A stretch of DNA of 44,334 nucleotides, from NCBI GenBank assembly GCA_011947345.1, contig JAAVTG010000677.1:1-44334 (forward strand), in the 5' to 3' direction. Below the pieces are notes generated by a model. The model saw only the letters and a program-made list of their open reading frames with translations, was not told the DNA's origin and ran no database searches. Each line of letters starts with the position of its first letter. Within the stretch, counting starts at the first letter, position 1. Of this stretch, positions 9,410-19,617 are shown piece by piece. The stretch is from Phytophthora quininea (lineage: Eukaryota; Oomycota; Peronosporomycetes; Peronosporales; Peronosporaceae). The translations under genes and the position numbers were made by a program.

Positions 9410-11731
9410 TTACTGATCGCGTGACGATGGAGTAGCTGCGGATGCTCTTTCGTCATGTGGTATGAAGCAGGTTGCACTTGGTGGTGTGCGGCGAAGTGAT
9501 GATCTTGTTGGCGTGTGGCGCAGCGACGATCTTGGAGGAGTGTGCTGCTGTGTTTGCTGTGAGAATGTTCGAAGTGGATTTTGTGGGGGCGCGCAGTGAT
9601 GCGATGCTTGAACGGGACGTGGCGACCTGCGAGGCGTGCAGTGATGCGATGCTGGAGAGAGTTGATGTGGCGCTCTGCGAGGTGTATCGCCTTCTCTAGC
9701 ATGTGGGCTGCGATGATCACCAAAACGGCTGTCTGTCCGACCAAAAAGTGCACGCTGTCGTGAAGTGTCGGAGCGGGTGCGGCCGATACCGTCATGTTGC
9801 CGTCTCGCGCCAGAGTCTTGTGGTAATTCATCATCGAACTCCTCGAAGTTATCACTGTCTGATGGGATTGCATCACCGTCCAAGTAGTGGATTTCGCTGG
9901 CGGATTGTTTGACCTCCGAATTTGAGTAGACATAAGCGAGCTTCTCAACATTAGCTGGTTTCAGGCGATTCCGGCGTTTGTTGTGGATGAATGAGTGGAT
10001 ACTCCACGAGCGCTCGCTAGCAGCAGAAGACGTCGGAATGCTCAATACACGTGCAGCAAATTGCTTTACCTGGGCAAGCATCCTCATATCTTTGAAAAGT
10101 TTGTCTTGGTACATCCACCAATCGATCGGAGAGTACTTGGCATTTTTGTTCAGTTTGTCTGCCTTCCACCCGCGCTTCTTTCGGGCGAAGTTGGAAACGG
10201 CACTGTGAAATTTCCTTGCAGTGATTCCCGGGTTAAATCCAACGCGCTCGGCCAACTCTACACAGCTATTTACGGCATTCTCAAAGTCTCCGGGTTCGAA
10301 ATCAGCGATTGGTTTTGTCGGATCCAGCAAAAACGCTGCTAGTGTTGATTCGCGCTTGATTTCAGACCATCGGGAGTGGATGAAAGCCCGTATTTTTCCC
10401 AGAATGGTCGGGTCCATTCCATTTGTTTGCTGGTAGTAAATGTCGTTATGGTACAGACCCCGAAAATAATGGTATACCATCGACAAGCAGCATCCATCCT
10501 TCTCCAGACAGCGCAGAGCGTCAATTATGGGGTTTGTTAGACGCAATACAAGCCGTGCTTTCATCCAGAAATTTCCATCCGCGAGTGTTGTCTTCACACG
10601 ATTCAGCTTCATAACAGCGTCTTTGTAGCGCTCCATGAGGCCGTCATCAGCGAACAGCTCCAACAAGATGCCTTCGTTCGAGACTACACTCGAAATACAA
10701 GCAGTCTTTGAGTACCATCGAGTTGATACAGGGATGGTCAGGACCCGACACCGCTGGTGACGTTGGTCGTTCATTCGATGCCGCTGCTTCTCGCGAAAGC
10801 GATACAGAAGTGCTGGCCGCTTTCGAACGAATTTTGCTATGCCCACCGCTTTTGCAAGTACATCTTTTAAGTCATCAATAGAGAACAGGTCTTTTAGCAG
10901 CAAGTTTAGGGTATGTGCTGAGCACCCGTTGCAGGTCACCGCTGGCAGCTCTTTCGTAACCAATTCCCAGGACTTCACCATATTCGACGCGTTGTCGGTC
11001 ACCACAGCGCACACACTGCCCCGTATAGCATCTTCAACCTCTCTGATAACTTTGATTAGGGCGGAGGCCATGTACTCACCCGTGTGCCTGTCATCGCGAG
11101 TTGGTACAGATGACCAAAACACTGGCCGTATAAACGGCGATGTCACCATGAAGTTGACGATGCTCTCGCTGTTTGGGTCTGACCACCCGTCGCTAACAAC
11201 AGCGACATTATCTTCGTCACGCAGCTCTTCGATAACGTCCCGCTTTTCCTGTGCGTAGGCCTCATCCAAAAGCGTCGTGGACAAATGCTGGCGCGATGGC
11301 AAAGTCATTCCGGGACGATACTTGGTCAGAATGTGCTGAAAATGGGGATTTTCGATAACGCGAAATGGAATGGCCGTTGAGTAAAATGCTGCAGCAATTT
11401 CGCGATGGAATTGCTTCTTCTCCGCTCTCGTAATTGGCTCTTGTGCGGCAGAAGCGAATGAGACTTCTTCGCTTCGAGATTTCTTCCGGGGTGTCCTGTC
11501 GACCTCCTCGCTGTTTGGGAAACCGTGCCGTTTACCCAGCTGCTTGTCTCTCCTGTCGTACTCGTCGTTGCTTCTTGGGCGTCGCTCTCCTCGGAACAGT
11601 GACAGTGTAATGGGTCCACACCTCGTGCTGTGGCGGTGGCATCGCGCCGAGCTCCCACGCGTCTGCTGAGCTGCTGCTTGGTTGGATCGAGGTGTGTTAA
11701 GATATGAGGGCGCGCGCTGCAGCAGCAGCAA
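9410..11731 (-). CDS. hAT-superfamily transposase with DUF659 core and C-terminal dimerisation motif
   Basis: An unbroken frame of about 770 codons. The core has the DUF659/RNase H-like pattern: VAVVSDGWSDPNSESIVNF (first catalytic Asp), CAVVTDNASNMVKSWE (second catalytic Asp), CNGCSAHTLNLLLKDL, and STRWYSKTACISSV. The C-terminal hAT dimerisation motif is IPTSSAASERSWS, followed by HNKRRNRL. The first in-frame ATG lies well inside; the frame opens with TTG, so the true start may be an upstream exon, possibly with a BED finger I could not confirm. After the dimerisation domain comes an odd tail of about 130 residues rich in Arg, His, Pro and Ser. The protein cuts and joins the element's ends. 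With no stop or frameshift in 2.3 kb, it could be functional. Confidence 0.85.
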   Translation of the reverse strand: MLLLQRAPSYLNTPRSNQAAAQQTRGSSARCHRHSTRCGPITLSLFRGERRPRSNDEYDRRDKQLGKRHGFPNSEEVDRTPRKKSRSEEVSFASAAQEPITRAEKKQFHREIAAAFYSTAIPFRVIENPHFQHILTKYRPGMTLPSRQHLSTTLLDEAYAQEKRDVIEELRDEDNVAVVSDGWSDPNSESIVNFMVTSPFIRPVFWSSVPTRDDRHTGEYMASALIKVIREVEDAIRGSVCAVVTDNASNMVKSWELVTKELPAVTCNGCSAHTLNLLLKDLFSIDDLKDVLAKAVGIAKFVRKRPALLYRFREKQRHRMNDQRHQRCRVLTIPVSTRWYSKTACISSVVSNEGILLELFADDGLMERYKDAVMKLNRVKTTLADGNFWMKARLVLRLTNPIIDALRCLEKDGCCLSMVYHYFRGLYHNDIYYQQTNGMDPTILGKIRAFIHSRWSEIKRESTLAAFLLDPTKPIADFEPGDFENAVNSCVELAERVGFNPGITARKFHSAVSNFARKKRGWKADKLNKNAKYSPIDWWMYQDKLFKDMRMLAQVKQFAARVLSIPTSSAASERSWSIHSFIHNKRRNRLKPANVEKLAYVYSNSEVKQSASEIHYLDGDAIPSDSDNFEEFDDELPQDSGARRQHDGIGRTRSDTSRQRALFGRTDSRFGDHRSPHAREGDTPRRAPHQLSPASHHCTPRRSPRPVQASHHCAPPQNPLRTFSQQTQQHTPPRSSLRHTPTRSSLRRTPPSATCFIPHDERASAATPSSRDQ
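9593..9682. repeat. 45-bp imperfect tandem repeat in the transposase tail
   Basis: GCAGTGATGCGATGCT occurs at 9593 and again at 9638, a 45-bp period (15 codons). On the coding strand it gives two copies of an ASHHC-type segment within the Arg/His/Pro-rich tail. Further CGSSLRRTPP-like variation lies just downstream. Confidence 0.55.
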
Positions 11732-11864
11732 ACTTCAACATTGATTCGCAAGCGCCCGAATCTTTCACGACACAGTGCCACCATGTTATTAACAATACTA
11801 ACGAATACTAACGTGGTAATACCAACTTTCGTTAATATAAAAGGTAATATGCGACCCAACACTA

Positions 11865-11872
11865 ATTTCGAT
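11865..11872. repeat. 8-bp target site duplication, right copy (ATTTCGAT)
   Basis: Identical to 7027-7034 and immediately outside the right terminal inverted repeat CAACACTA. Confidence 0.85.
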
Positions 11873-12166
11873 CTCCAGTAGTTGCCGCCCGTGATGATTG
11901 GCTCATGGTGTTGAAGTTCCCATCTAGCCCCGCCGTCTGTAAATAAGTGGCTCATTGTGAATAACTATTCGATATGAGCGGGCAGGGCACACGAAGCGCA
12001 GACATCGTCCCTACCAAAACTTTATATGCGGCCAGTAGAGCAGGAAGAATCACCATAGAATGCGCTTACGATGCCTGGTGGCGACGTTTGATCCAAAGCT
12101 GATCTTCATTCTTTTCGGAATGGAGTGTGATTGGACAATAAAGACGTGTGGCTCAAAATTCCGACC
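11873..12166. other. flank between hAT element and next gene, no gene seen
   Basis: About 290 bp with stops in all frames. It contains the presumed promoter of the gene starting at 12167. I see nothing else. Confidence 0.5.
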
Positions 12167-13077
12167 ATGCTGCAGAGAGCGTCGAGCTGCTGCCGCTCGC
12201 TGGCCATTACGGCGCCTACGCTGCAGACGCGGGGGTTTGCCGTGCGCCCCAAGGTGGAGTACGTGCTAGAGATACTGATGCTGTAGATAAATATCGGTTG
12301 AAATCGGTGATATTGACGCATTTTGCTGCTGTTTGTTTTGTCATTTTGTCTGGTAGAGTTCCAGTGACTAAAATTCATGAGACTCCGATCGTGCAGAACT
12401 GCGGTGGCAAATTGATGAAGTGGATGGGGCCTGGAACGCGGATGCAAATGTACTGCGCGTTGCTGTTGTCGGGTGGGATGGTGTACCAAGCGGACGCCAG
12501 CGCCAACATGATGGAGGTGCGAAAGCGAAGCGAAACTTAATGTTGGCAAGTGGTGCTGAGAGTGATGTCGCAATGCAGGTGATCGCAACCAGTGGAGCTA
12601 TTTGCAGTGCGTCGGCGACCATGTTCTTCGGAGCCAAGCGGCTCTGCGACAGAGTGGTGACCGACATTGTGTCGTGCCGGAAATTGGGCGACCCAGGTTG
12701 GTGCTGAATATTCTAGGCGGTGAAAAGAACGTTTGGTTGACAGTGAACGCTGATGCCAGACGAATTCGTTCGTGTGACGGTGTTGGGGGTCGGCGTCAAG
12801 GAGGTGCTGGAGGCGTCGCCCAAAGGTTGTCTAGAAATTTGTTCTTTGAGAAATGCCGGATAAATTTTCATCAAACTGATGGTGTTCTTGCACGATAGAC
12901 TTGAAGCTACTCGGCCACGATGGCGAGGACGCGTACTCGTTCGCGTTGGGCGGACGCCGGTTAGAGCTGGACACGTCCACTGGCGAGTGCTTGAACCGCA
13001 AGGCGCTCGACATTTTGATGCAGGGAAAGCCGATCGTGACCAGAAAGGTGAAGGGCAAGAAGGGGCCGTGGAGATAG
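12167..13077 (+). CDS. two-helix membrane protein, probably mitochondrial (TMEM186/TMEM223-like guess)
   Basis: Five exons splice in frame: 12167-12258 (strong donor GTACGT), 12357-12516, 12579-12696, 12760-12825, 12899-13077; 204 aa. The N-terminus (LQRASSCCRSLAITAPTLQ) is basic, hydroxylated and free of acids, as in mitochondrial targeting peptides. After KIHETPIV there are two hydrophobic segments, YCALLLSGGMVYQA and VIATSGAICSASATMFFGA, split by a short loop, then a basic RLCDRVVTDI patch and a soluble tail with FVRVTVLGVGVKEVLE. This layout matches the family of small mitochondrial inner-membrane assembly proteins (TMEM70/186/223 type), but I cannot assign one. The chosen last exon ends KGKKGPWR; a further exon to about 13160 is possible. 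Confidence 0.6.
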
Positions 13078-14638
13078 AGTTCTCGGGCTTTGCAGAAGAC
13101 CCCAGAGACCAAGCTGGCACGTCGTGGACATTTGGAATGCTTGGCGTTGGATAGACTGAGGCCGAATACTGACCTAAGAACAGGAGAGTGGAGACTTCAA
13201 ACACGCCGGTTCTCTACGGCAGTCTGTTTCGTAAGATACCGCTGTTTTCGTTGTGGACTCATCGGCCGAGCAGATGCTTGCTCAAGATAGAAGCGCTACA
13301 AATGGAATTCTTTCGCGACTGCAGGTCTCTCCCTTTGCATCAAGCGAGATTTTTTGCGAGCTGGCAAGTTGCCGATTGTCGACATGTTCCTGTGTAATTC
13401 GGAGGCGTAGTGGAGCCGGAGTCTGCAGGAGTTCACAGCTTGGGTGCATTGACGCCGCGAACTTCAAATCTAATGCGTCACTAAACACGTTATTTCAACC
13501 ATGATCTTCGCGACATCGCCTGGCGGTGGGCCAAATCGTTGGCCTTCTCTCCATCCGATCGACCTCATAATTTGTCGCAATGGCTTGCCACCATAATCTC
13601 TACGTGTAGCTTTCTGTACCGGTAGCAACCAGAAACCACCCGACGCTGGTGCAAAAGCCACATAAAGGGTAAAGGAGTTTTGCGAAAGGCCTTGCCGAGA
13701 GCATGAATTTGTTTTGCAAAATATTCCGCAGCAACTCGAACCCCTGCTGTCGGGAGCCACACCGTGCTACACCTTGCACGCCTTGCAGAGCAGCATGGTT
13801 GAGCTCGTTGCACTCGCCAGGTGTGTGGGTGGCCACCAGCAGAGACGGAGCGCATCCCATGCAGCAATGTAGCCATCGAGTCGGTTCAAGCGGAAACGAG
13901 GAAAACTTTTGCGATCCAAGCGGCAACGCACGGCGACCACCCGCTCGAGCGCAGCACGGTCTCAAAAAGCAGACTCGACTGGACTGCGACGCAGTGCAGG
14001 GCTCTGGCGTCGGCGATGGAGAATATTTTGGCCGGCGTTGACCATGCGGTCGCACCGAAAGGTGGCGGCCCCAGATGCTCCGCCAAAAGTAGAGTCCAAC
14101 TTCTTAGGACTGTTTTGCGCGAGGTCTGACGTCGGCAAATATCGATTTTCGTGCAGCTGTGGGTCGCCACCCAAGGCAACTGACGCTGGTTTTGTCGTCT
14201 GATTTCAACGGCAATTTTCGCTTTGACGAACCGCGACGACCAGAAGCGCTGGACAAGAAGCCCAGTCGCAAACGTTGTCGACATCGCAGGCCACCTTGCC
14301 CGATCCTATCTATCAATAGCTTGGCCGTGGTGTCAGCGATCGAAGACGGCAAACGGCGCCCAGACTTGCCCGTCCGTCAACGACATGGGCAAATTAGGGA
14401 AATCGTTGCGATATTTTCCCCAAAAGTTTTATTATCGAGGGTCGCCAGCATACAAATTTTCCGTCCTCCCGTCTCTATTGGCAGAAACAGCCCCAGCTGG
14501 CTTCGTTACTCTCGTCGTCAACTTTTTTGGCTGCCAAAAAGCGGCGATCGCCAACGAGCAGCTCACTTACCAAAGCGCCAGCTTGAGTTCAAGTCGAATC
14601 GCGGCTCACATTTTCAGCCCGTGCGCTTCGCGACCGAC
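13078..14638. other. 1.5-kb stretch without a gene I can support
   Basis: Several open frames of 90-150 codons occur on both strands (for example minus 13600-14055 and plus 13821-14129), but they overlap one another, have no recognisable domain and have cysteine- and arginine-rich composition typical of antisense or random frames in GC-rich DNA. A decayed gene or unrecognised 5' exons of the gene at 14639 are possible. Confidence 0.4.
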
Positions 14639-15094
14639 ATGCTGCTCGTGGATAAGCACCAGAAGCTGGCGACGGCGCCCGTGAGCCGAAAGCGCAAGAT
14701 CCTGCTGCCCGACGACGTCCGCGAGAAACGCGCGCGCTGCTGGAGCGAGCTCGAGTACGAGATGGTGCTGGAGGAGGCCACACTGCTGCGCGAGGAGCTG
14801 GAGCTGCTACTTCTGGTGGCCGGCGACCTCTGCAAAGACCTCGGCGGCGACGCCGCGCCCGTGCAGCACTCGGCCGAGCTGCTGGAGCAGATCGGAGACC
14901 TCATGGCCTCGCAGCAGCCGCTGACAGTGCCCCAGATCCGCGAAATGTGCCAGCAAATGCTGGGCATGATGCAGTACCTGTGCAAGGTCCACTACGAGCA
15001 CTTTGCGCTGGTGGACATGCAGGACCAGCTTCGAGAGTGCCGCAACCGCTTCATGCTGTTTATCTGCAAGAACGCAAGTATCATCGGCCTCTAA
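14639..15094 (+). CDS. hypothetical helical protein
   Basis: A frame open from 14159, but the protein-like composition begins only at the ATG at 14639, giving 151 aa. It has a basic stretch (SRKRKILLPDDVREKRARC), a Glu/Leu-rich helix with heptads (LLREELELLLLVAGDLCKDL) and a second helical region (REMCQQMLGMMQYLCKVHYE) ending CKNASIIGL. No signal peptide or membrane segment. I do not recognise a family; a small regulatory subunit or adaptor is possible. It converges with the formin gene, whose stop is about 155 bp away. The codons upstream of 14639 look like leader sequence. Confidence 0.55.
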   Translation: MLLVDKHQKLATAPVSRKRKILLPDDVREKRARCWSELEYEMVLEEATLLREELELLLLVAGDLCKDLGGDAAPVQHSAELLEQIGDLMASQQPLTVPQIREMCQQMLGMMQYLCKVHYEHFALVDMQDQLRECRNRFMLFICKNASIIGL

Positions 15095-15249
15095 ACCTCC
15101 AGCCAGACAACAGTAGACAGCACCAGAACCTTTTAATTTATCGACAAGTTCTGTACCAATAAATCACAGTGTAGCAAGCAGCAACCGCAGCGTTCGACTT
15201 GATCATTTGCCGTTTCTTGCCGTTTCTGACGCGAGGATACGATGGCGCT

Positions 15250-17492
15250 TTACTGCAAGGCCGACCAGTTGATGGATCGTTTGGCGCTGCTCTTGAGCTG
15301 TGCTACGAACTGGTCGATGGCGGCCAAGTGCGAGTTCAGCGAGGCACTCTTGCTCTGCTCGAACTTGGACACGAATGTCAATCTCTGCGAACGAATACAA
15401 GCGAATCAGTCACAAGACCAAGCTAGGCACTGGTAGTCTCGACGTACACTGCGTTCGAGGTCGTCCAGCAGCTTTTCCACGGCACTTAGCTCGTCGCTGA
15501 CGATATCAGCGAACTCGCACACGGCTTGTCTCGATCTGTCGTCTTGAGCTGTCGAATTGCATTCCGTCTTCGCACCTGCTACACTTTCGGCCACCAGCAA
15601 CCGGTGGCCTTGGCGAAGCTGCTCCATCTCAGCGTAGATCGTGTCCACCGATATCGCTTGACACTGCGAGATCAACTGAAAGCCGTTCACGAGCTGCAGA
15701 AGATCCCAACGGTAGTCGCTCTACGAAACAAGTCGTTTGAATTGACAAGACCGAAGCAAACGAGCCGAAGCAAGTGAACCGACCTGAATGACGTCGACGA
15801 CCAGGTCCAAGACGGTGAGAGAGCCGTCGAACGACTTGGTGTGTGCGAGCTTGACGAGTGACTCGATTGAAATCCATTGGCGGTGCTGGTCGCCAGCTTC
15901 GCCCCAGTTGAGATAGTTGGCCACATCCAAGACAGTCGACAGCAGACGCTCAAACTCGGCGCTGGCGTTCAGCTGGTTGAGCGCTCGAGTGACGAGTAAG
16001 ACCGTCTCACTGTAAAACATAGCCCTCAGATAAATAGTGTACAAGCATGAGCAGATCAATAACATTTACGTTCCGCAGTTCGTGGATGCGTCTGGGGAAC
16101 TCTTTCTTCACCAACAAGCACTGCAATTTCTCCCTTGCGTGAGGAACGCTCTGGATTGTAGCCAGAAATTCCTCGCACTACATAGCAGCAGCAAAAACAA
16201 GGTAATCTGTAAGCGATCACAGGCAACACTTCCCATGAACGAAGACTTACCCTGCTGAGCGATTCAAGTGGTCCTGCAAACTCGTCGAGCGCGCGTTGCT
16301 CGCTCATACTTGGCCACATGGACAGAATCGTTTTGATAGCAGTCTCAGTCAGACTCGAGCCGCTCAAAATCTCCAACTCTTTTGCAACTACTGAGAACGG
16401 AACTTTCACGGCGTTAAGTGCAATCTCCATCGTCAGTGCCTTGTCGTGTTTCAGCAAGACCACGCTTCCCCGCTTTACAGTCACGGGCGGGCTTTTGCCT
16501 TCCAATATGTCGTCGCTGCTCATATCTGCTGATCCAGTCGAACTGCACTCAACATCCTTGGATGAATCGATTTGCTTGGTGAAATAGCGTTCGATTCTCT
16601 GCTTGGCAGCATCGGGAAGCTGTCCAGCTTTGCTTCTCCGACTCCAGTGTGATCCGCACGGTGGTGGCAGAGCGCGATCTGTAGCAGACACCTCCTCAAA
16701 GTGCCATTTTCTCCGCACCACAGTTTCTTGTGGAGCAGCCTTCAACTCTGGTGTTGATATCTCCATGTGAACGAAGTCCTTGCTGGCCGGTACAGGACCA
16801 TCAAGCCCTCAGGAGTCAGCCCAAGACTCTCCATGTCATGCTCCAGCTTTGCACGAGGAACACCGAGCTTGAGCATTCGTCGGAAGTGGCTGTAGCGAAT
16901 ATCTTCGACAGGCTTGGCTGGAGCGGAAGAACCGACAATACTGAAGTCGTCATCCTTTTCAAAGACACCACAAGTCGCTGTTAGCATAAAGCCAACTCGC
17001 AGCTGAGACCTCCTCATACCTCGGTGCTGCCTTCCTTCTGTAGACGTCTTGGCTTGAGGGAGTCGCCCTATCACTCGAAAACATCTCGTGAGGTCAAACA
17101 ACTACAAACTCGTAAAGGCAATGGAAGATACTCCCAGCAGAGCGAGTATTCCAGCTCGACTCGCTTGTCTGGTGGGCGAACTATCTCGGTTGGTTTCCCT
17201 CCGAGCCGCTGCTGCTCGGATTTCCAGCAACATGGCGATGGCCTGGCGCTTTGGTGCTTTGGGGTCTTTGAGAAGGAGCTGCTCGGCGTTGGAGAAGCTT
17301 GGTTTGACTTGCCGTCTTTTCTTGCCGCCTCCTGCATTCAAAATCTCACAACACACAGCTGAGAGTGAGCAAAAGACCGTACCTCTAGACCGAGTGTCGG
17401 TTTGGTCGGCTTGGCTAGATAGGCGGCAACATTCCAATGAGCCTGCTGATACTGGAGCTGGTAAAGACAACTGCGTTTCCGTCTAAAATCAT
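15250..17492 (-). CDS. formin-like protein with FH2 domain; one apparent 1-base loss
   Basis: A multi-exon gene. The FH2 domain starts with VVRRKWHFEEV (about 16690) and continues with SVVLLKHDKALTMEIALNAV, AIKTILSMWPSMSEQ, the exon CEEFLATIQSVPHAREKL (about 16090-16180), then FERLLSTVLDVANYLNWGEA and SLVKLAHTKSFDGSLTVLD (about 15800-16000), and ends in a helical exon and a last exon at 15250-15384. These are the conserved FH2 blocks that nucleate and cap growing actin filaments as a dimer. Upstream lie a basic helix (RQAIAMLLEIRAAAARR, about 17190) and a YSHFRRMLKLGVPRAKLEHD segment. I see no long polyproline FH1 region. At 16806-16808 (CCC on plus) the frame slips by one base between SLGLTPEG and DGPVPASKDFV. 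The 5' end (ATG at 17492 with a short first exon) is tentative. Confidence 0.75.
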
Positions 17493-17569
17493 CAATTGGT
17501 TTAAGCGGTTGGCTGCTGTGCGCACTTTCTAGCGCTCTTTGATTGTTCTGCGTCTGCTGAGCTTGACGG

Positions 17570-19401
17570 TTACGAGTAGTATGTGCGCTGGACCTCTTCC
17601 AGAACATCTCTGCATGGTACGACGGCGCGCAACTTGATGCACATCAGGAAGGCACCCGCTAGTTTCCGGTGCAGTGAGTACACCTCCTGTGGCGGCGGAG
17701 TCAAGCGACCATGCATGAACACTTCAGTGTGCTGACCCAGTCGTGTCGTCAACTTGCTCTTCTGGAAATCGAACGGCTCGTGGGATCGGAAAGGCTCGCC
17801 CACCACCATACCCGCAGCAACATGAGCTCGCAGCATCGCCGGAGACTCGTCGCCAGTGAGGAAATGCATCTTTATCGAGTAGTCCACAAGGGTTTTCTCG
17901 TCCACATTAGCTGCGGCCCAAACGATGTTGAAGTAATCATCCACGAAAGCTTGGGATATTCACGTGCAGCACCAAAGTCGACAAGTCCAATTGCATCAGT
18001 TGATGCATTGTACATGAAGTTGCTCCAGTTGGGGTCCGTCTGCATGAACCTCCAGTTGAAAAGCTCATAAATCGTGAGTTTCAGGATACGGCGGGCGATA
18101 CTGTTGCGCACTTCCTGTGAGAGATGCACGGCCTTGTCGACGGCAACGCCGGAGATCAGCTGCGTCGTCAGGATACGCGACGTCGTGAATTCACGGTACA
18201 CACGCGGCACGACATACTTGCCTCTCATACCGCTCTGTTCGATGAAATTGCTGAAGCGTTCCTGGTTGTCAGCCTCTGTGAGGTAATCGCACTCGGCAGT
18301 GAGCTCTTCCTTGCCCACACGGATGATCTCGTCAATGTAGAGCCCTCGCGGCAGGATGTTGGTGTATGTCACCAACCGTTTGAGATTCAATAGATCGCTT
18401 CCAATAGATTCCGCCACGCCCGGGTATTGGATCTTGATCGCCACGCGGTCTCCATTCAAAAGCGTTGCACGGTGCACCTACTCGATCCACAAACAAGACT
18501 CGTCATGGCACCATTCAACCAGAAAACATTCATACTCGACAAAGACAGCTACCTGCCCGATAGAAGCAGCGGCGATCGGAACGTCGTCAAACTCTTGGAA
18601 CTTGCTGCGCCAGTCTTCGCCCAGTTCGGTCCTCAACTGGTTGTGCAGCTGAGCCTTCGGCATCACATGCGCACTACAACAAAACACCTCATCAATCCAT
18701 CGCTCTCACACCAGAACAACGGCACACAACTCTCGTACTTCTCACGCACGCGGTCCAGTGCTGCCGCCAACTTGGTGGGGATCATGGCTTCGTCCTGGAT
18801 GCTCAGCATCTGTCCTAGCTTCAACGCCGCGCCTCGCATCGTGCACAAAGTCTCTGCCAGTTTCTCCACATTCGAGTCCGACACCAACGCATTGTACGTG
18901 CTTCCTTTGCCTCCACTGCGGACGATCTCAGCAGCAGTGCCCACTGCAAGCTTAGCTGCCAGGCCTCCGAAGCCCAAAATTCGGGACAGAGGAGACGACG
19001 GCACGTGCTTCTCCTCCCACACTCTGCGAGGAGGCTCCGTCTCCTTCGTAGGCTCTTGAACGGACTTGACAGGCTCTATTGGTTTAGTCACGGGTTCTAC
19101 AGGCTTGACGAGTGGCTTTGCAGGCTTAATAGGCTCCACAGGTACTTGAATCTTAGTCTCCTGTTGCTTGGGGACTTCTGTATGCTGCTTGAGAGTGTCT
19201 GCATGGGGCTGAACAGGCTCCGAGGCGACGGCGGTGCTGCTACCGTTGCCGTTGAGGAAGTAGGGCACCAAACGAGAGAGCTCCGCGGCATGGCGAGAGC
19301 TGCTGCGTCTTGGCGGACATTTCGGGGCCCTGGGCCTTGGCCAGCTGCTCAGCGACCTTGGACGCGCCCTGCAGCACGCGCACGAAGTCCTGCGACCACA
19401 T
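17570..19401 (-). CDS. COQ8: COQ8/ADCK-type atypical kinase (UbiB family)
   Basis: The protein has all UbiB marks in order: a long Pro/Lys/Val-rich linker (residues roughly 60-130), the KxGQ motif in ALKLGQMLSIQDE (about 18790-18830), the Ala-rich nucleotide loop AAASIGQ, the invariant Lys in VAIKIQYPGV (about 18440), the ExD motif AECDYLTEADN, QTDPNWSNFMYN and the metal-binding GLVDFGAARE. The C-terminal half reads through MKFLTG-like and VPPPEE-like blocks (KMHFLTGDE, TPPPQEVYSLHRK). COQ8 is a mitochondrial ATPase/kinase-like protein needed for coenzyme Q synthesis. Introns lie between LDRVRE and AHVMPK and between SIGQ and VHRATL. Two probable one-base breaks occur: at about 17958 (between EYPK and VDDYFNIV) and near 19305. 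It diverges from the parvulin gene. Confidence 0.87.
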
Positions 19402-19617
19402 CTTTGGTGCTTGGGTGTGGCGTGTCAACGAATTTGAGGTCGGCAATAGATGTCTGTGCGTACTGTACGCACACCTCTATGCGTGCAGGCTACTGATCGG
19501 AAATGATCGCACAACTTTTCACAATTGCACAAGATTCATCATGGCGGTGAGCTGCTCGCTGGAGGCCCCTTGCGCTCCATAAGACCCTCTTCCTGACGCT
19601 GTGTGCTGTGTGGCTGC
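19402..19617. promoter_or_regulatory. 216-bp shared promoter region of COQ8 and parvulin genes
   Basis: The two start codons diverge from this gap. No motif recognised; assigned from gene geometry. Confidence 0.4.

Larger units (their letters stand above)
7035..11864 (-). mobile_element. complete hAT-superfamily DNA transposon, 4.8 kb, with captured ABC-transporter fragment
   Basis: The element is bounded by TAGTGTTG at 7035-7042 and CAACACTA at 11857-11864, a perfect 8-bp terminal inverted repeat of typical hAT form, and by identical 8-bp target duplications (ATTTCGAT). It contains one long transposase gene on the minus strand (9410-11731). The rest, about 7140-9300, is a broken PDR/ABCG transporter segment on the plus strand, which is foreign to hAT elements. 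Both subterminal regions carry clustered short motifs (GGTAATACC, GGTAATATG, TATTAACG) likely to be transposase-binding sites. The identical target duplications and the open transposase suggest a recent insertion. It landed about 160 bp downstream of the acidic-protein gene. Confidence 0.88.

Noticed and set aside
11326..11955. 209-codon minus-strand frame across the right end of the hAT element
   Set aside because: Overlaps the transposase in another frame and crosses the element border into flanking DNA; no domain seen.
14159..14638. In-frame upstream extension of the hypothetical gene at 14639
   Set aside because: Composition is Arg/Ser/Pro-rich and unlike the downstream part; probably leader sequence.
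16056..16250. Read-through extension of the FH2 exon to a minus-strand stop at 16056
   Set aside because: A GTAAGT donor follows SLSR and the true next exon (CEEFLATIQ) lies in another frame after a clear acceptor.
19540..19600. ATG at 19540 followed by GTGAGC as a first exon of the parvulin gene
   Set aside because: The splice phase does not match the next exon; the ATG at 19618 is directly in frame.
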